DNA of 49,611 nt from RGIG9060 sp052173655. GTDB taxonomy: Bacteria; Spirochaetota; Spirochaetia; Treponematales; Treponemataceae. Positions 7,594-16,458 of the stretch are shown piece after piece. Positions within the stretch are counted from its first letter, which is position 1. Each line of letters begins with the position of its first letter. The translations under genes were made by a program, and so were the position numbers. The stretch lies in NCBI GenBank assembly GCA_052173655.1, contig JBQMYD010000008.1, positions 1 to 49,611 on the forward strand, given 5' to 3'. A model generated the notes under the pieces. That model worked only from the letters and a program-made list of their open reading frames with translations, searched no databases and was not told where the DNA came from.

Positions 7594-8964
7594 ATGAAAT
7601 TATATACCGTGAACTTTCAAAAAAAATTTTCTATGATCTTATGTGTCGCTGCCGCACTTTTTTTTATCTCGTTTTTTAATTCATGCTCAAAAAAAATGGG
7701 TTATTCCGTTGTACTTTGGTCAATTCCTGAAGAAAATATATCTGACGGAAGTATTGTCCCTGTTTACATCCGTTCAAATATAATGCAATGTTACGTTATT
7801 GGAATTCCGGAAACAAAGAAAAAATGCGAAATTCCAATTTGGCAAATTACAAAACCTGTTAGCCGTTTAAAAGTAAAAAATATAAAACAAAAATATTCAG
7901 AATATAGCCATAAATATGCAATGGTAAAAAGAGATGGCTTACCTATCCGTCAAGATCCTCAAAACACTGCAAGGCAAGTTTACAGAACCCGTGAGGGAGA
8001 AGTTATAAAAGTCTTATTCAAGGGCAAAGGAGCAGAAGTTCTAGCCGGGAAAAATTCGCTTGAAGGAGATTGGTTAAAAGTTTTAACTCAAGACGGAACA
8101 AGTGGATGGTGTTTTTCATACAATCTTGAATTATTTGATGACACACAGAAAAAAATGGATCCTCAAGCTTTTAGCGAGCAAGAACAGGAAAACTCAGCTG
8201 AGAATACCTATGAAAATCAGGATCAGATTTATGATGAATTTCTTGTAAAAATTCTTAGCAAAACATGGTACCCTGAAGAATACAGAAAAATGGTGAAAAA
8301 CAATAGGATTGACTTGGAAGTTTTTAATCCTGAACAAAGATTTGATACGGGATTTTTAAACAAAGAGGTTTCCCTTAACTTGGAAGAAACAAAAATTTCG
8401 TTTGATTTTAACGGACTTACAAAAACAGAAGATTCTACCTACAATTTTAACGATTCAACTCTAACAATGACAATAAAAAGTGAAGATTCTATTTTACTCC
8501 AATACACAAATCAATCGGGCAAAAATAAATCTTTTTATCTTGTATCCCTTGCCCAAGATATTTACTCTATAATCGAAAATGAAAAAACACGGCGTAACGC
8601 TGAATATTCAAAAATTCTAAATGCAGGAACGGTATTTCATAGTTCAAACTACGGCACACTTCATTTTAAATCAGGAAATATTTTTGAGTGGAACAATTAC
8701 GGACTTTTAAGCCCGTCTTTAATTCCACAAAATTCCGGTAACTACGGAAGTGCAACATTGGATTTTTTTATCTCAAATTCCGTAAAAAAAGACTTTGACG
8801 GTGTAATTACATTTAAGTTTGAAAAATCAGATGGAAAAATCAATTTTCTTTACAAAATCGAAGAAAATGGAATCAGACTTGAAGACGCACAAAAAGCCCG
8901 TTACAATGGAAAACTAATTTTGGAAAGAAGTTCCAATCCGGTTGTAATGTTCTTTGCCAAATAA
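7594..8964 (+). CDS. SH3-domain lipoprotein
   Basis: 456 residues. The N terminus is a lipoprotein signal: basic start, hydrophobic core of about 15 residues, then ISFFNSC with Cys31 as the likely lipidated residue. A bacterial SH3-like domain covers about residues 108-182 (MVKRDGLPIRQDP to GTSGWCFSYNLELF); such domains bind cell-wall peptides in other proteins. The remaining 270 residues look beta-rich and match no family I recognise. Related SH3 lipoproteins are common in treponemes, role unknown. A TATACT at 7581-7586 ends 7 nt before the ATG and no ribosome binding site is present, so the mRNA may be leaderless; no good -35 was found. Confidence 0.75.
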   Translation: MKLYTVNFQKKFSMILCVAAALFFISFFNSCSKKMGYSVVLWSIPEENISDGSIVPVYIRSNIMQCYVIGIPETKKKCEIPIWQITKPVSRLKVKNIKQKYSEYSHKYAMVKRDGLPIRQDPQNTARQVYRTREGEVIKVLFKGKGAEVLAGKNSLEGDWLKVLTQDGTSGWCFSYNLELFDDTQKKMDPQAFSEQEQENSAENTYENQDQIYDEFLVKILSKTWYPEEYRKMVKNNRIDLEVFNPEQRFDTGFLNKEVSLNLEETKISFDFNGLTKTEDSTYNFNDSTLTMTIKSEDSILLQYTNQSGKNKSFYLVSLAQDIYSIIENEKTRRNAEYSKILNAGTVFHSSNYGTLHFKSGNIFEWNNYGLLSPSLIPQNSGNYGSATLDFFISNSVKKDFDGVITFKFEKSDGKINFLYKIEENGIRLEDAQKARYNGKLILERSSNPVVMFFAK

Positions 8965-8999
8965 CTGTACTTTGAATAAAATAATCAGGAAGGAATAAT

Positions 9000-11003
9000 T
9001 TGGGATTTGTTCAGTTTTCAAAAGTAAACCTTGCTTTCGGCGAACGTGATATCTTAAAAGAAGTTTCGATTAATATAGAAGAGGGAACAAAAGCGGCTAT
9101 AACAGGAGCAAATGGCTGCGGAAAATCCACTTTCATGAAAATTCTTGCCGGAATAATACAAAGCGACAGCGGAGAACATGCAATCGAAAAAGATTGCAGA
9201 ATAGGCTATCTTCCTCAAAGTGCCATAGTAAACGGCGGCTGTTCCGTAAAACAAGAAGCTTTAAAAGGTTTTGATTTGGCTTATCGTCTTACAGCTCAAA
9301 TGGAAAAAATTGGCGACGAGCTTGCAAAAAATCCTGCAAAACCTGAAGCCTTGCTGGAACAGCACAATCAAATTCAAAATTTATTGGAAAAACTTGACTG
9401 GTACAGAAAAGATGCCATTACCGAACAAGTTTTAATTGGACTTGGTTTTGAACATTCAGATTTGGATCGCAATGTTGAACAGTTTTCCGGCGGCTGGCAA
9501 ATGAGAATCGCTCTCGCAAAAGTTCTTTTGAGCAAACCCGATATTTTACTGTTGGACGAACCTACAAACTACTTGGATATTGAAGCCCGCTCATGGTTAG
9601 AAGAATTTTTAAAAGATTTTAAGGGTGGCTTTTTACTTGTAAGCCATGATAGATATTTTTTGGATGTTACGGTAAATGTCGTTTATGAACTTTTTAACGG
9701 CAAACTTAACCGTTATCCCGGAAATTACAGCCACTATGAAAAAGTACGCCAAGTTGAACTTGCTTCCCTTACATCATCATATGAGCAGCAACAACAGGAA
9801 ATAAAAAAACTTGAAGATTTCATAAATCGTTTTGGCTACAAAGCAACAAAAGCTTCTCAAGCACAAGAACGCCAAAAAATGCTGGATAAAATTCTTGAAA
9901 ACAAAATTGAAATTCCGGAAAACCTTAAAAAAATACGTTTTACTTTTCCTCCATCTCCTCATTCAGGCAGATTGGTTATTACAACCGAACTTTTAAATAA
10001 AACTTGGTTTTCAACAAAAAAAGACGGAAGTAGCTTTGAAAATCATATTATAAAAGATTTGGATCTGGTAATAGAAAAAGGGGAACGTCTTGTAGTTGCA
10101 GGACGTAACGGAGCCGGAAAATCTACATTACTTAGGATTATTGCCGGAGTTGATAAAGATTTTTCCGGGAATTTAAAATATGGAAGCGGAGTTCAAATTG
10201 GATATTTCAGCCAAAACAATTCAGAAACGCTGAAAGGTTCTATAAGCATTATCGAACTTTTAGAAAAAGAAGCTCCCCTTGAACTAATCCCAAAGCTTCG
10301 CGATATGCTTGCCTCTTTCTTATTCCGAGGCGATGATATTTATAAAAGTATAGATGTTTTAAGTGGAGGAGAAAAAAGCAGAATTGCACTTTTGCTCATT
10401 CTCTTAAAACCTGTAAATTTATTGATTTTAGATGAACCTACAAACCACTTGGATTTACATTCAAAAGACGTATTATTGCAAGCCCTTAAAGATTTTGATG
10501 GTACAATAATTTTTGTCAGTCATGATCGAAATTTCATAGAAAACCTTGCAAACAGAGTTTTAGAACTTCATCCCGGATCGGCAAAAAATTTTCCGGGAGA
10601 TTACAAATATTACTTGGAACAAATATCTTATACGAAACACAACGACAATAAAATAAATGCATTTACAAATTCAAATGGCAAGTGCAATGATAATTCCGAC
10701 AGTACGAAAAAAAAACAAGCAGATTTTCAATTAAAAACTGCAAATCAGCTTAGCAGAGAAGAAACAAAACGCTTGGAAAGTGAAAAACGTCGTCTTGAGA
10801 GAGAAGAAAAAAACATCATACAAGAATTGGACGATATTCAAAATGAAAAAAACGATCTTGAACAAGAACTTTCAAAAGTTGAGGTATATTCAAACGGAAT
10901 AAAATGCAAATCAATTACCGAAAAAATTGCAGAATTGGACAAAAAAATTCAGCAACTCAATACCCGATGGGAACAAGTTGCTGAAAAAATTACCTGTTTA
11001 TAA
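9000..11003 (+). CDS. ABC-F family ATPase (ribosome-associated)
   Basis: 667 residues from TTG 9000, with AGGAAGGA at about 8988-8994 as ribosome binding site. Two ABC cassettes without membrane helices: first GANGCGKST (36-44), FSGGWQMRI and LLLDEPTNYLD; second GRNGAGKST (about 370), LSGGEKSRI and LLILDEPTNHLD. The linker between the cassettes is the charged ABC-F interdomain arm. The last 90 residues are a Lys/Glu-rich coiled coil as in Uup/YheS-type members. ABC-F proteins act at the ribosomal E site to relieve stalling or confer antibiotic protection; a housekeeping role is likelier here. Its stop lies 3 nt from the convergent pta stop. Confidence 0.9.
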   Translation: MGFVQFSKVNLAFGERDILKEVSINIEEGTKAAITGANGCGKSTFMKILAGIIQSDSGEHAIEKDCRIGYLPQSAIVNGGCSVKQEALKGFDLAYRLTAQMEKIGDELAKNPAKPEALLEQHNQIQNLLEKLDWYRKDAITEQVLIGLGFEHSDLDRNVEQFSGGWQMRIALAKVLLSKPDILLLDEPTNYLDIEARSWLEEFLKDFKGGFLLVSHDRYFLDVTVNVVYELFNGKLNRYPGNYSHYEKVRQVELASLTSSYEQQQQEIKKLEDFINRFGYKATKASQAQERQKMLDKILENKIEIPENLKKIRFTFPPSPHSGRLVITTELLNKTWFSTKKDGSSFENHIIKDLDLVIEKGERLVVAGRNGAGKSTLLRIIAGVDKDFSGNLKYGSGVQIGYFSQNNSETLKGSISIIELLEKEAPLELIPKLRDMLASFLFRGDDIYKSIDVLSGGEKSRIALLLILLKPVNLLILDEPTNHLDLHSKDVLLQALKDFDGTIIFVSHDRNFIENLANRVLELHPGSAKNFPGDYKYYLEQISYTKHNDNKINAFTNSNGKCNDNSDSTKKKQADFQLKTANQLSREETKRLESEKRRLEREEKNIIQELDDIQNEKNDLEQELSKVEVYSNGIKCKSITEKIAELDKKIQQLNTRWEQVAEKITCL

Positions 11004-11006
11004 TTT

Positions 11007-12038
11007 TTATGCTTGAACTGCTGTTACCGCTACCGTAGCAACAATATCATCTACACTACAGCCACGACTAAGATCATTCAACGGTTTTGCAAAACCCTGG
11101 CAAATAGGCCCTATTGCCATCCAACCTCCCATCCTCTGACAAATTTTATAACCGATATTTCCTGCGTTTATATCCGGGAAAACAAATACATTGGCATGTC
11201 CTGCAACTTTTGAACCGGGAGCCTTTAACTGACCAACTTCCGCACTTACCGCAGCATCAAATTGGAATTCGCCATCTACAGCAAGATCAGGATAAGCTTG
11301 TTGTGTAAGCTCCAAAGCCTTTTGCATTTTCTTAACAGTTTGTTTGTATTTGTCATCGTTACCGCTTCCTTTTGTACTGAAGGAAAGAAAAGCAACGCGA
11401 GGTTCAATTCCTCCAATAACTTTTGCAGTATTTGCAGTGGCAAATGCAATGTCAACTAATTCTTCTGAATCAGGATCAATAGAAAGGGCACAATCTGCAA
11501 AAAAAGCAAGCCCTTCCGGAATATAAGGATTTCCGCTTTCAGGAGCAACCATTATAAAACTGCTTGAAACGGTTTTGATTCCGGGAGAAGTTTTTATTAC
11601 CTGAAGCCCCGGACGAATTGTATTAGCAGTAGAATGACATGCTCCACTGACAAAACCGTCGGCATCGCCTGCTTTTAGAATAAGAGCTCCATACATTGTA
11701 TGATCTTTTAGAATTGAAGATTTTGCAGCCGATATATCAGCATACTCAGGAAGTCCGGTTTTCTTGTTAATTTTCCCTTCCCTAGCCTTATACAAAATTT
11801 CAGCATACTTATCGGCATTCGGGTCTTTTTCCGGATCTACGACTTTTACCCCACTCAAATCAGCGGTAGAACCGCTTGATTTAATCTGCTCATCACTGCC
11901 GATCAAAATAATTTTTGCTATCCCGTCTTTTACGATTTTTGCAGCAGCATCTACAACCCTTTTATCTTCACCTTCACAAAGAACGATTGTCTTGCCGGCA
12001 AGTTTTGCTTTTTCCAGTAATTGATCCACAAATTTCAT
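11007..12038 (-). CDS. pta: Phosphate acetyltransferase
   Basis: 343 residues, the size of the short Pta form without the N-terminal regulatory DRTGG part. Recognisable blocks: TIVLCEGEDKRVVDAA near the start, ADGFVSGACHSTANTIRPGLQ, VAFLSFSTKGSG, and the C-terminal KVAGHANVFVFPDINAGNIGYK with the conserved Asn and Arg that bind CoA and acetyl phosphate. It interconverts acetyl-CoA and acetyl phosphate, supplying ATP through acetate kinase (not in this window). AGGTGA lies 6 nt before the ATG. A TATAAT at 12093-12088 suggests transcription from about 12081, with a leader near 43 nt. Confidence 0.95.
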   Translation of the reverse strand: MKFVDQLLEKAKLAGKTIVLCEGEDKRVVDAAAKIVKDGIAKIILIGSDEQIKSSGSTADLSGVKVVDPEKDPNADKYAEILYKAREGKINKKTGLPEYADISAAKSSILKDHTMYGALILKAGDADGFVSGACHSTANTIRPGLQVIKTSPGIKTVSSSFIMVAPESGNPYIPEGLAFFADCALSIDPDSEELVDIAFATANTAKVIGGIEPRVAFLSFSTKGSGNDDKYKQTVKKMQKALELTQQAYPDLAVDGEFQFDAAVSAEVGQLKAPGSKVAGHANVFVFPDINAGNIGYKICQRMGGWMAIGPICQGFAKPLNDLSRGCSVDDIVATVAVTAVQA

Positions 12039-12208
12039 AACTGTTCACCTTTTAGAATTTATTTATATATATTTTATTCTTACATATATTATAGAATAAT
12101 CCTTTATTTGATGTATTTCAAGTTTTTGAAAAAAAAATATCCAAAAAATTATAATTTTCCTAAAAAAATAGTTTCACTTTTTTCCTCAAAATCATAAACT
12201 TTATTTCA

Positions 12209-13009
12209 ATGAAAAAAGTTTCTTGTGATCATGGGTGGAGAGATCTTGATTACGGCAACGGTAATGAGTTTCTGGATGATTATGGAGAAATTATTCGGTT
12301 CTACAAAAGTGACTTACCATTATTGTTTATAGGTGAGACTGGAGTTGGAAAATCTTTTGAAGCTAAAAAAGCGTTTGAGTTCTATAAGCAGGAAAATCAT
12401 GCCGAAGGAAACTTTGTCCCCGTTGATTGCGGGTGCTTCAATGCTTCTCTTATTGAAGGTGAGTTGTACGGTTCAAAAAAAGGCTCTTTTACAGGTTCCG
12501 TACGAACTATAGAAGGTATTTTAAAAAAAGGAAATGGAGGCGCCATTTTTTTTGATGAAATAGCAAATCTTCCACTTGAATTGCAACCGAAAATTTTAAG
12601 ATTTGTTGACACAAAAACTTTTTCGCCCATCGGTTCGGGAGGAACTGCGGAAATCATAAACACAAAATTGATTTTTGCAACGAATAAAAATTTAAAAGAA
12701 ATGGTCAACTGCGGACAATTTATGAGTGATCTGTTTCATAGAATTTGTGCCGTACCTATTTACATAAAACCGTTGGACAGCCGCCGACAGGAAATTCCTT
12801 TTCTTATACTTTCTTTAATGGAAAAATTTTCAATAGAGAAAAAAATTTCCGTTCAAGCAGTAGAATTTCTTGTAAAACAACAGTGGCATGGAAATATCCG
12901 CACACTTGAAAACTGCATAAAAGCGGCAAATGCACTGGCTTATGGCAGAAACATTGAACTTGATGATGTTCAATTTATTTTTGAAAGAACAATTGCATCG
13001 ATTTTCTAA
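12209..13009 (+). CDS. Stand-alone sigma-54-interaction AAA+ protein without DNA-binding domain
   Basis: 266 residues that are almost entirely the AAA+ domain of bacterial enhancer-binding proteins. Walker A GETGVGKS is at 42-49, the sigma-54 contact loop reads GSFTGS (92-97; family consensus GAFTGA), and Walker B is GGAIFFDE (110-117). The arginine-finger region QFMSDLFHRICAV and the C-terminal lid follow (WHGNIRTLENCIKAA, family WPGNVREL). There is no receiver or GAF domain before it and no Fis-type helix-turn-helix after it, so it cannot bind an enhancer by itself. No ribosome binding site is seen; TAAACT ends 8 nt before the ATG. It may activate sigma-54 polymerase from solution or have another ATPase role. 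Confidence 0.8.
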   Translation: MKKVSCDHGWRDLDYGNGNEFLDDYGEIIRFYKSDLPLLFIGETGVGKSFEAKKAFEFYKQENHAEGNFVPVDCGCFNASLIEGELYGSKKGSFTGSVRTIEGILKKGNGGAIFFDEIANLPLELQPKILRFVDTKTFSPIGSGGTAEIINTKLIFATNKNLKEMVNCGQFMSDLFHRICAVPIYIKPLDSRRQEIPFLILSLMEKFSIEKKISVQAVEFLVKQQWHGNIRTLENCIKAANALAYGRNIELDDVQFIFERTIASIF

Positions 13010-13149
13010 CTTCATTATTTACCATTTTCCCTCTCAGAACACTTTTGGTAGAACCGAATATAATTTTGACTCGTTTTTCAGTTTTCTCCACCCAAAAATT
13101 TTTAATTCTCGCCATATTCACTATTGTGAAAAAAATCACACTAAATTCA

Positions 13150-13168
13150 ACTTTTCCAATTGAAAAGT
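13150..13168. repeat. Inverted repeat overlapping the pckG -35 element
   Basis: ACTTTTC (13150-13156) and GAAAAGT (13162-13168) form a perfect 7-bp inverted repeat around CAATT. It covers the -35 of the pckG promoter, a position suited to a repressor. Short A/T-rich palindromes occur by chance in this sequence. Confidence 0.4.
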
Positions 13169-13188
13169 ACATAAAAATTGCTTATAAT
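13160..13188 (+). promoter_or_regulatory. Promoter of pckG
   Basis: TTGAAA (13160-13165), 17-bp spacer, TATAAT (13183-13188). Transcription would start near 13195, leaving a leader of about 45 nt with AAGGAG before ATG 13240. Confidence 0.7.
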
Positions 13189-13239
13189 TAAAAATAATTC
13201 CTAAACTGGAATACTTTCAATAATTAAGGAGAATCTAAT

Positions 13240-15090
13240 ATGACTCTTGATGACATTAAAAACAAAAAAATTAAGTCATGGGTAGAAGAATGCATTGCAA
13301 TGTGTGAACCTGATTCAGTTTACGTTTGTGATGGTTCTAATGAAGAATATGACCGATTAATGCAAAAATGTGTTGACGCAGGTCTTGCAACTCCTCTTGC
13401 AAAAAAACCGCACAGCTTTCTGTTCCGTTCATTGCCAAGTGATGTAGCACGTGTAGAAGGACGAACTTTTATTTCCTCAGTAAAACAAGACGATGCAGGG
13501 CCTACAAACAACTGGATAGATCCTACAGAACTGAAAGCTACGATGAAAGGTTTATATAAGGGCTGTATGCATGGTAGAACAATGTATGTAATTCCTTTTT
13601 GTATGGGTCCTCTTGGTTCTCCTATTTCAAAAAATGGTATAGAGGTAACAGACTCTGAATATGTTGTTCTTAACATGGACATTATGACTCGTGCCGGAAA
13701 AAAAGTTTTAGACGTAATCGGCACTGACGGAGATTTTGTTCCATGTCTTCACTCTGTAGGAAAACCTTTGAACAACGGAGAAAAAGACAATGGAGTTTGG
13801 CCTTGTGCAGATGTTGAACATAAATACATTTCTCATTTTCCGGAAGAACATCTTATTTGGTCTTACGGCTCCGGATACGGAGGAAACGCTCTTTTGGGTA
13901 AAAAATGTTTTGCACTGAGAATTGCTACCGTATTGGCAAAAGAAGAAGGCTGGCTTGCAGAACACATGCTCATACTAAAACTTACAAATCCTGAAGGAGA
14001 AGTAAAATATGTTACAGGAGCATTCCCTTCAGCTTGCGGAAAAACAAATCTTGCAATGCTTATTCCTACAATTCCGGGTTGGAAAGTTGAAACAATCGGA
14101 GACGATATAGCTTGGATGAAGTTCGGCAAAGACGGAAGGCTTTATGCCATCAACCCTGAAGCAGGATTCTTTGGAGTTGCTCCGGGAACTTCAGATGAAA
14201 GCAACAAAAATGCTCTCATTGCAGCTTCAAAAAATACAATTTTTACAAACTGTGCTCTTACGGAAGACGGAGATGTTTGGTGGGAACAAATAGGATTCCC
14301 GGCAAAAGGCAAGCTTGTTGACTGGAAAGGAAATACAAGAGAACCATTTGCAAAAGATACTTCACCTAAGGGAGAAGAATTTGCTCATCCTAATGCACGC
14401 TTTACCGCTCCTGCAAAACAATGTCCATGTATTGCACCTGAATGGGAAAATCCTGAAGGAGTACCTATCTCTGCTATTTTATTTGGAGGAAGAAGACCTT
14501 CAACAATTCCTCTTGTTCATCAATCAAGAAACTGGGCACATGGTGTTTTCCTCGGTTCTATTGTCGGCTCTGAAATTACCGCTGCTTCAACTATAGATGC
14601 AAGTCAGGTAGGAAAAATCAGACGAGATCCGTTTGCAATTCTTCCGTTCTGCGGTTACAACATGGGGGATTACTTCCAGCACTGGATCAATATAGGCAAG
14701 TCTGTAGAAAACCAAGAAAAACTTCCTAAGATTTTCTATGTAAACTGGTTTAGAAAAGATGACAACAACAAGGATCTTCCGGGAGGCTTTATGTGGCCGG
14801 GATACGGAGAAAACTCAAGAATTCTTGCATGGATTTTTGATCGATGTAACGAAAAAGACAATTTTGTTGACACCCCAATCGGATTTATGCCGAAAGAGGG
14901 AGCAATCGATACGTCCGGCTTGGCTGATTATTACAAAAAGACATTGCCTGAAATTACAAAGATTGATAAAGAAGGCTGGCTAAAAGAAGTTAAGGATATA
15001 CGAGAAAATCATTATCCAAAATTCGGAACACACTTGCCTAAAGAATTGAACGACTGCTTAAATGATCTTGAAGCAAGACTTTTAAAGTAA
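13240..15090 (+). CDS. pckG: Phosphoenolpyruvate carboxykinase (GTP)
   Basis: 616 residues, the usual length of the GTP-dependent class. The start follows AAGGAG at a normal distance. The kinase P-loop FPSACGKTN lies at about 262-270. Other family blocks include GGNALLGKKCFALRIA, TIGDDIAWMKF and the nucleotide-binding region FGGRRPSTIPLVHQS. It interconverts oxaloacetate plus GTP and PEP plus CO2 plus GDP. In a fermenter it may run toward oxaloacetate to feed succinate or amino-acid synthesis rather than gluconeogenesis; this is inference. The gene has its own promoter and a strong terminator, so it appears monocistronic. Confidence 0.96.
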   Translation: MTLDDIKNKKIKSWVEECIAMCEPDSVYVCDGSNEEYDRLMQKCVDAGLATPLAKKPHSFLFRSLPSDVARVEGRTFISSVKQDDAGPTNNWIDPTELKATMKGLYKGCMHGRTMYVIPFCMGPLGSPISKNGIEVTDSEYVVLNMDIMTRAGKKVLDVIGTDGDFVPCLHSVGKPLNNGEKDNGVWPCADVEHKYISHFPEEHLIWSYGSGYGGNALLGKKCFALRIATVLAKEEGWLAEHMLILKLTNPEGEVKYVTGAFPSACGKTNLAMLIPTIPGWKVETIGDDIAWMKFGKDGRLYAINPEAGFFGVAPGTSDESNKNALIAASKNTIFTNCALTEDGDVWWEQIGFPAKGKLVDWKGNTREPFAKDTSPKGEEFAHPNARFTAPAKQCPCIAPEWENPEGVPISAILFGGRRPSTIPLVHQSRNWAHGVFLGSIVGSEITAASTIDASQVGKIRRDPFAILPFCGYNMGDYFQHWINIGKSVENQEKLPKIFYVNWFRKDDNNKDLPGGFMWPGYGENSRILAWIFDRCNEKDNFVDTPIGFMPKEGAIDTSGLADYYKKTLPEITKIDKEGWLKEVKDIRENHYPKFGTHLPKELNDCLNDLEARLLK

Positions 15091-15129
15091 GTGCAAATCG
15101 GCTTTTGAATAAATTTAGCTAAACAAAAA

Positions 15130-15179
15130 AAGGACTTAATTCTGAAATAGAATTAAGTCCTTAAAATTTTTTTATTTTT
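15130..15179 (+). terminator. Intrinsic terminator after pckG
   Basis: A perfect 14-bp hairpin (15130-15143 with 15149-15162, 5-nt loop; core AGGACTTAATTCT) is followed by AAAA and a T-rich run reaching 15179. It begins 39 nt after the pckG stop. The next start codon begins at 15180, directly after the T-run. Confidence 0.88.
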
Positions 15180-15869
15180 ATGATTAAAATTTTATATCAA
15201 GACGAGTTTTTGATTGTTATAGAAAAACCTTCCGGACTTTTATCGGTTCCCTATCCGGGAAACACCGGAAAGAACGCTGCACTTCTAATTGAAAGTCTTA
15301 TGCGAAAAACCGGAACATACAGTAAATATCACAGACCTTATGCGGTTCACAGGCTGGATAAAGATACCGGCGGAGTTATGATGTTTTGTTTAAACGAAAA
15401 AACTCAAAAAATATTTATTGACAACTGGAAAAAAATAATTACAACACGAAGATACATTGCACTTGCAGAAAATCCTTCTTCAATTTCCTTGTTATCAAAT
15501 TTTCCAAAAGAAGGCACAATTGCTGATAACTTGGCATTCAATAATTACAACATGGGATATGTACCTAAAAATGCAAAAAACTGTAAAACCGTAAAAGCTG
15601 TAACACACTACAAGATTATTGAACAAGGAAAACGCTATACGCTTTTTCAACTTGAATTGGATACAGGCAGAAAAAATCAAATACGTGCTCATCTTGCAAG
15701 CAAAGGTTTTTGTATTGCGGGAGACAAAAATTATAAAGCAAAAACAGACCCATTGGGAAGGTTAGCATTACACGCAAAAACTTTGGAATTCATACATCCT
15801 GTTACAAAAGAAAAATTAAAATTTGAAGTTCCGGAAAGCACTAAATGGAAAGAGTTATGCAAAAAATGA
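15180..15869 (+). CDS. RluA-family pseudouridine synthase
   Basis: 229 residues, catalytic domain only with no S4 domain. ILYQDEFLIVIEKPSGLLS opens the domain; the catalytic aspartate is in HRLDKDTGG (about 57-65); LDTGRKNQIRAHLASKG and ALHAKTLEFIHP are later family motifs. It isomerises uridine in rRNA or tRNA; the exact target is not readable. The start is anchored because conserved sequence begins at residue 3. The ATG follows directly on the T-tract of the pckG terminator with no ribosome binding site and no clear promoter, so expression must come from an unrecognised promoter or terminator read-through. Confidence 0.88.
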   Translation: MIKILYQDEFLIVIEKPSGLLSVPYPGNTGKNAALLIESLMRKTGTYSKYHRPYAVHRLDKDTGGVMMFCLNEKTQKIFIDNWKKIITTRRYIALAENPSSISLLSNFPKEGTIADNLAFNNYNMGYVPKNAKNCKTVKAVTHYKIIEQGKRYTLFQLELDTGRKNQIRAHLASKGFCIAGDKNYKAKTDPLGRLALHAKTLEFIHPVTKEKLKFEVPESTKWKELCKK

Positions 15870-15915
15870 ATTTCAATTTTACAATTTGAATTACAGAAAA
15901 AAATTGAAGATGTAT

Positions 15916-16434
15916 TTAAAATCCAATTATTTCTTCAGTTTTGTACAGCACCTTAAATTCTTCAAAGACTACCGGCATATTTTGATTAAATTCATATCCC
16001 ATTATCTGAGCATCTTCTTCAAAAAATTCACTTTTAATTTCTCTCCATTCTTCAATAGAATTTGCTTCATCCTCCCTGCAAGCTATAGACCAAGGAACTT
16101 GATTAAACGGAAGTGTTGTTACATTTGTAACTTCAATTACTGCATAAGGTTTACTTTGCCAATCTGTTACCACAAAAAAACTACCGGATTTTGGTAAAGG
16201 TATCCTGTCTATCTCAAACGAATAATATGAAGTTGCAAAAACAGTTTTTTGCCCTGAAAGTAAACGCAATATGTAGTATGACGAAGTTTCGGCTTCTTCT
16301 CCCAAACTAAGTTCACCGCAAAAACAAACTTTTTTAGGATCGATTTTTGAGCCTTGTAAAAATTTATTCCAAAATTCATCTATTGAAAGCTCTTGAAAAG
16401 AACCTTTAGCATTTTGCACTTTATTCTCCATCAT
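15916..16434 (-). CDS. ASCH-domain protein
   Basis: 172 residues. The pattern LRLLSGQKTVFATSYYSFEIDRIPLPKSGSF..VVTDWQSKPYAVIEVTNV..PFNQV and then SIEEWREIKSEFFEE matches the ASCH (PUA-like beta-barrel) family. This fold is proposed to bind RNA or modified nucleosides, and some members are amidohydrolases acting on acetylated cytidine. AAGGA lies about 9 nt upstream; a second ATG directly follows the first. Last gene of a leftward cluster after Hsp33 and the ThyX-like protein, starting 24 nt after the latter's stop. No membrane segment. Confidence 0.72.
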   Translation of the reverse strand: MMENKVQNAKGSFQELSIDEFWNKFLQGSKIDPKKVCFCGELSLGEEAETSSYYILRLLSGQKTVFATSYYSFEIDRIPLPKSGSFFVVTDWQSKPYAVIEVTNVTTLPFNQVPWSIACREDEANSIEEWREIKSEFFEEDAQIMGYEFNQNMPVVFEEFKVLYKTEEIIGF

Positions 16435-16458
16435 ACTTCTAAATTCCTTTACTTTTAT

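Noticed and set aside
13320..13724. Open frame of 134 codons antisense to pckG
   Set aside because: Antisense shadow of a highly conserved gene, with no ribosome binding site or recognisable domain.
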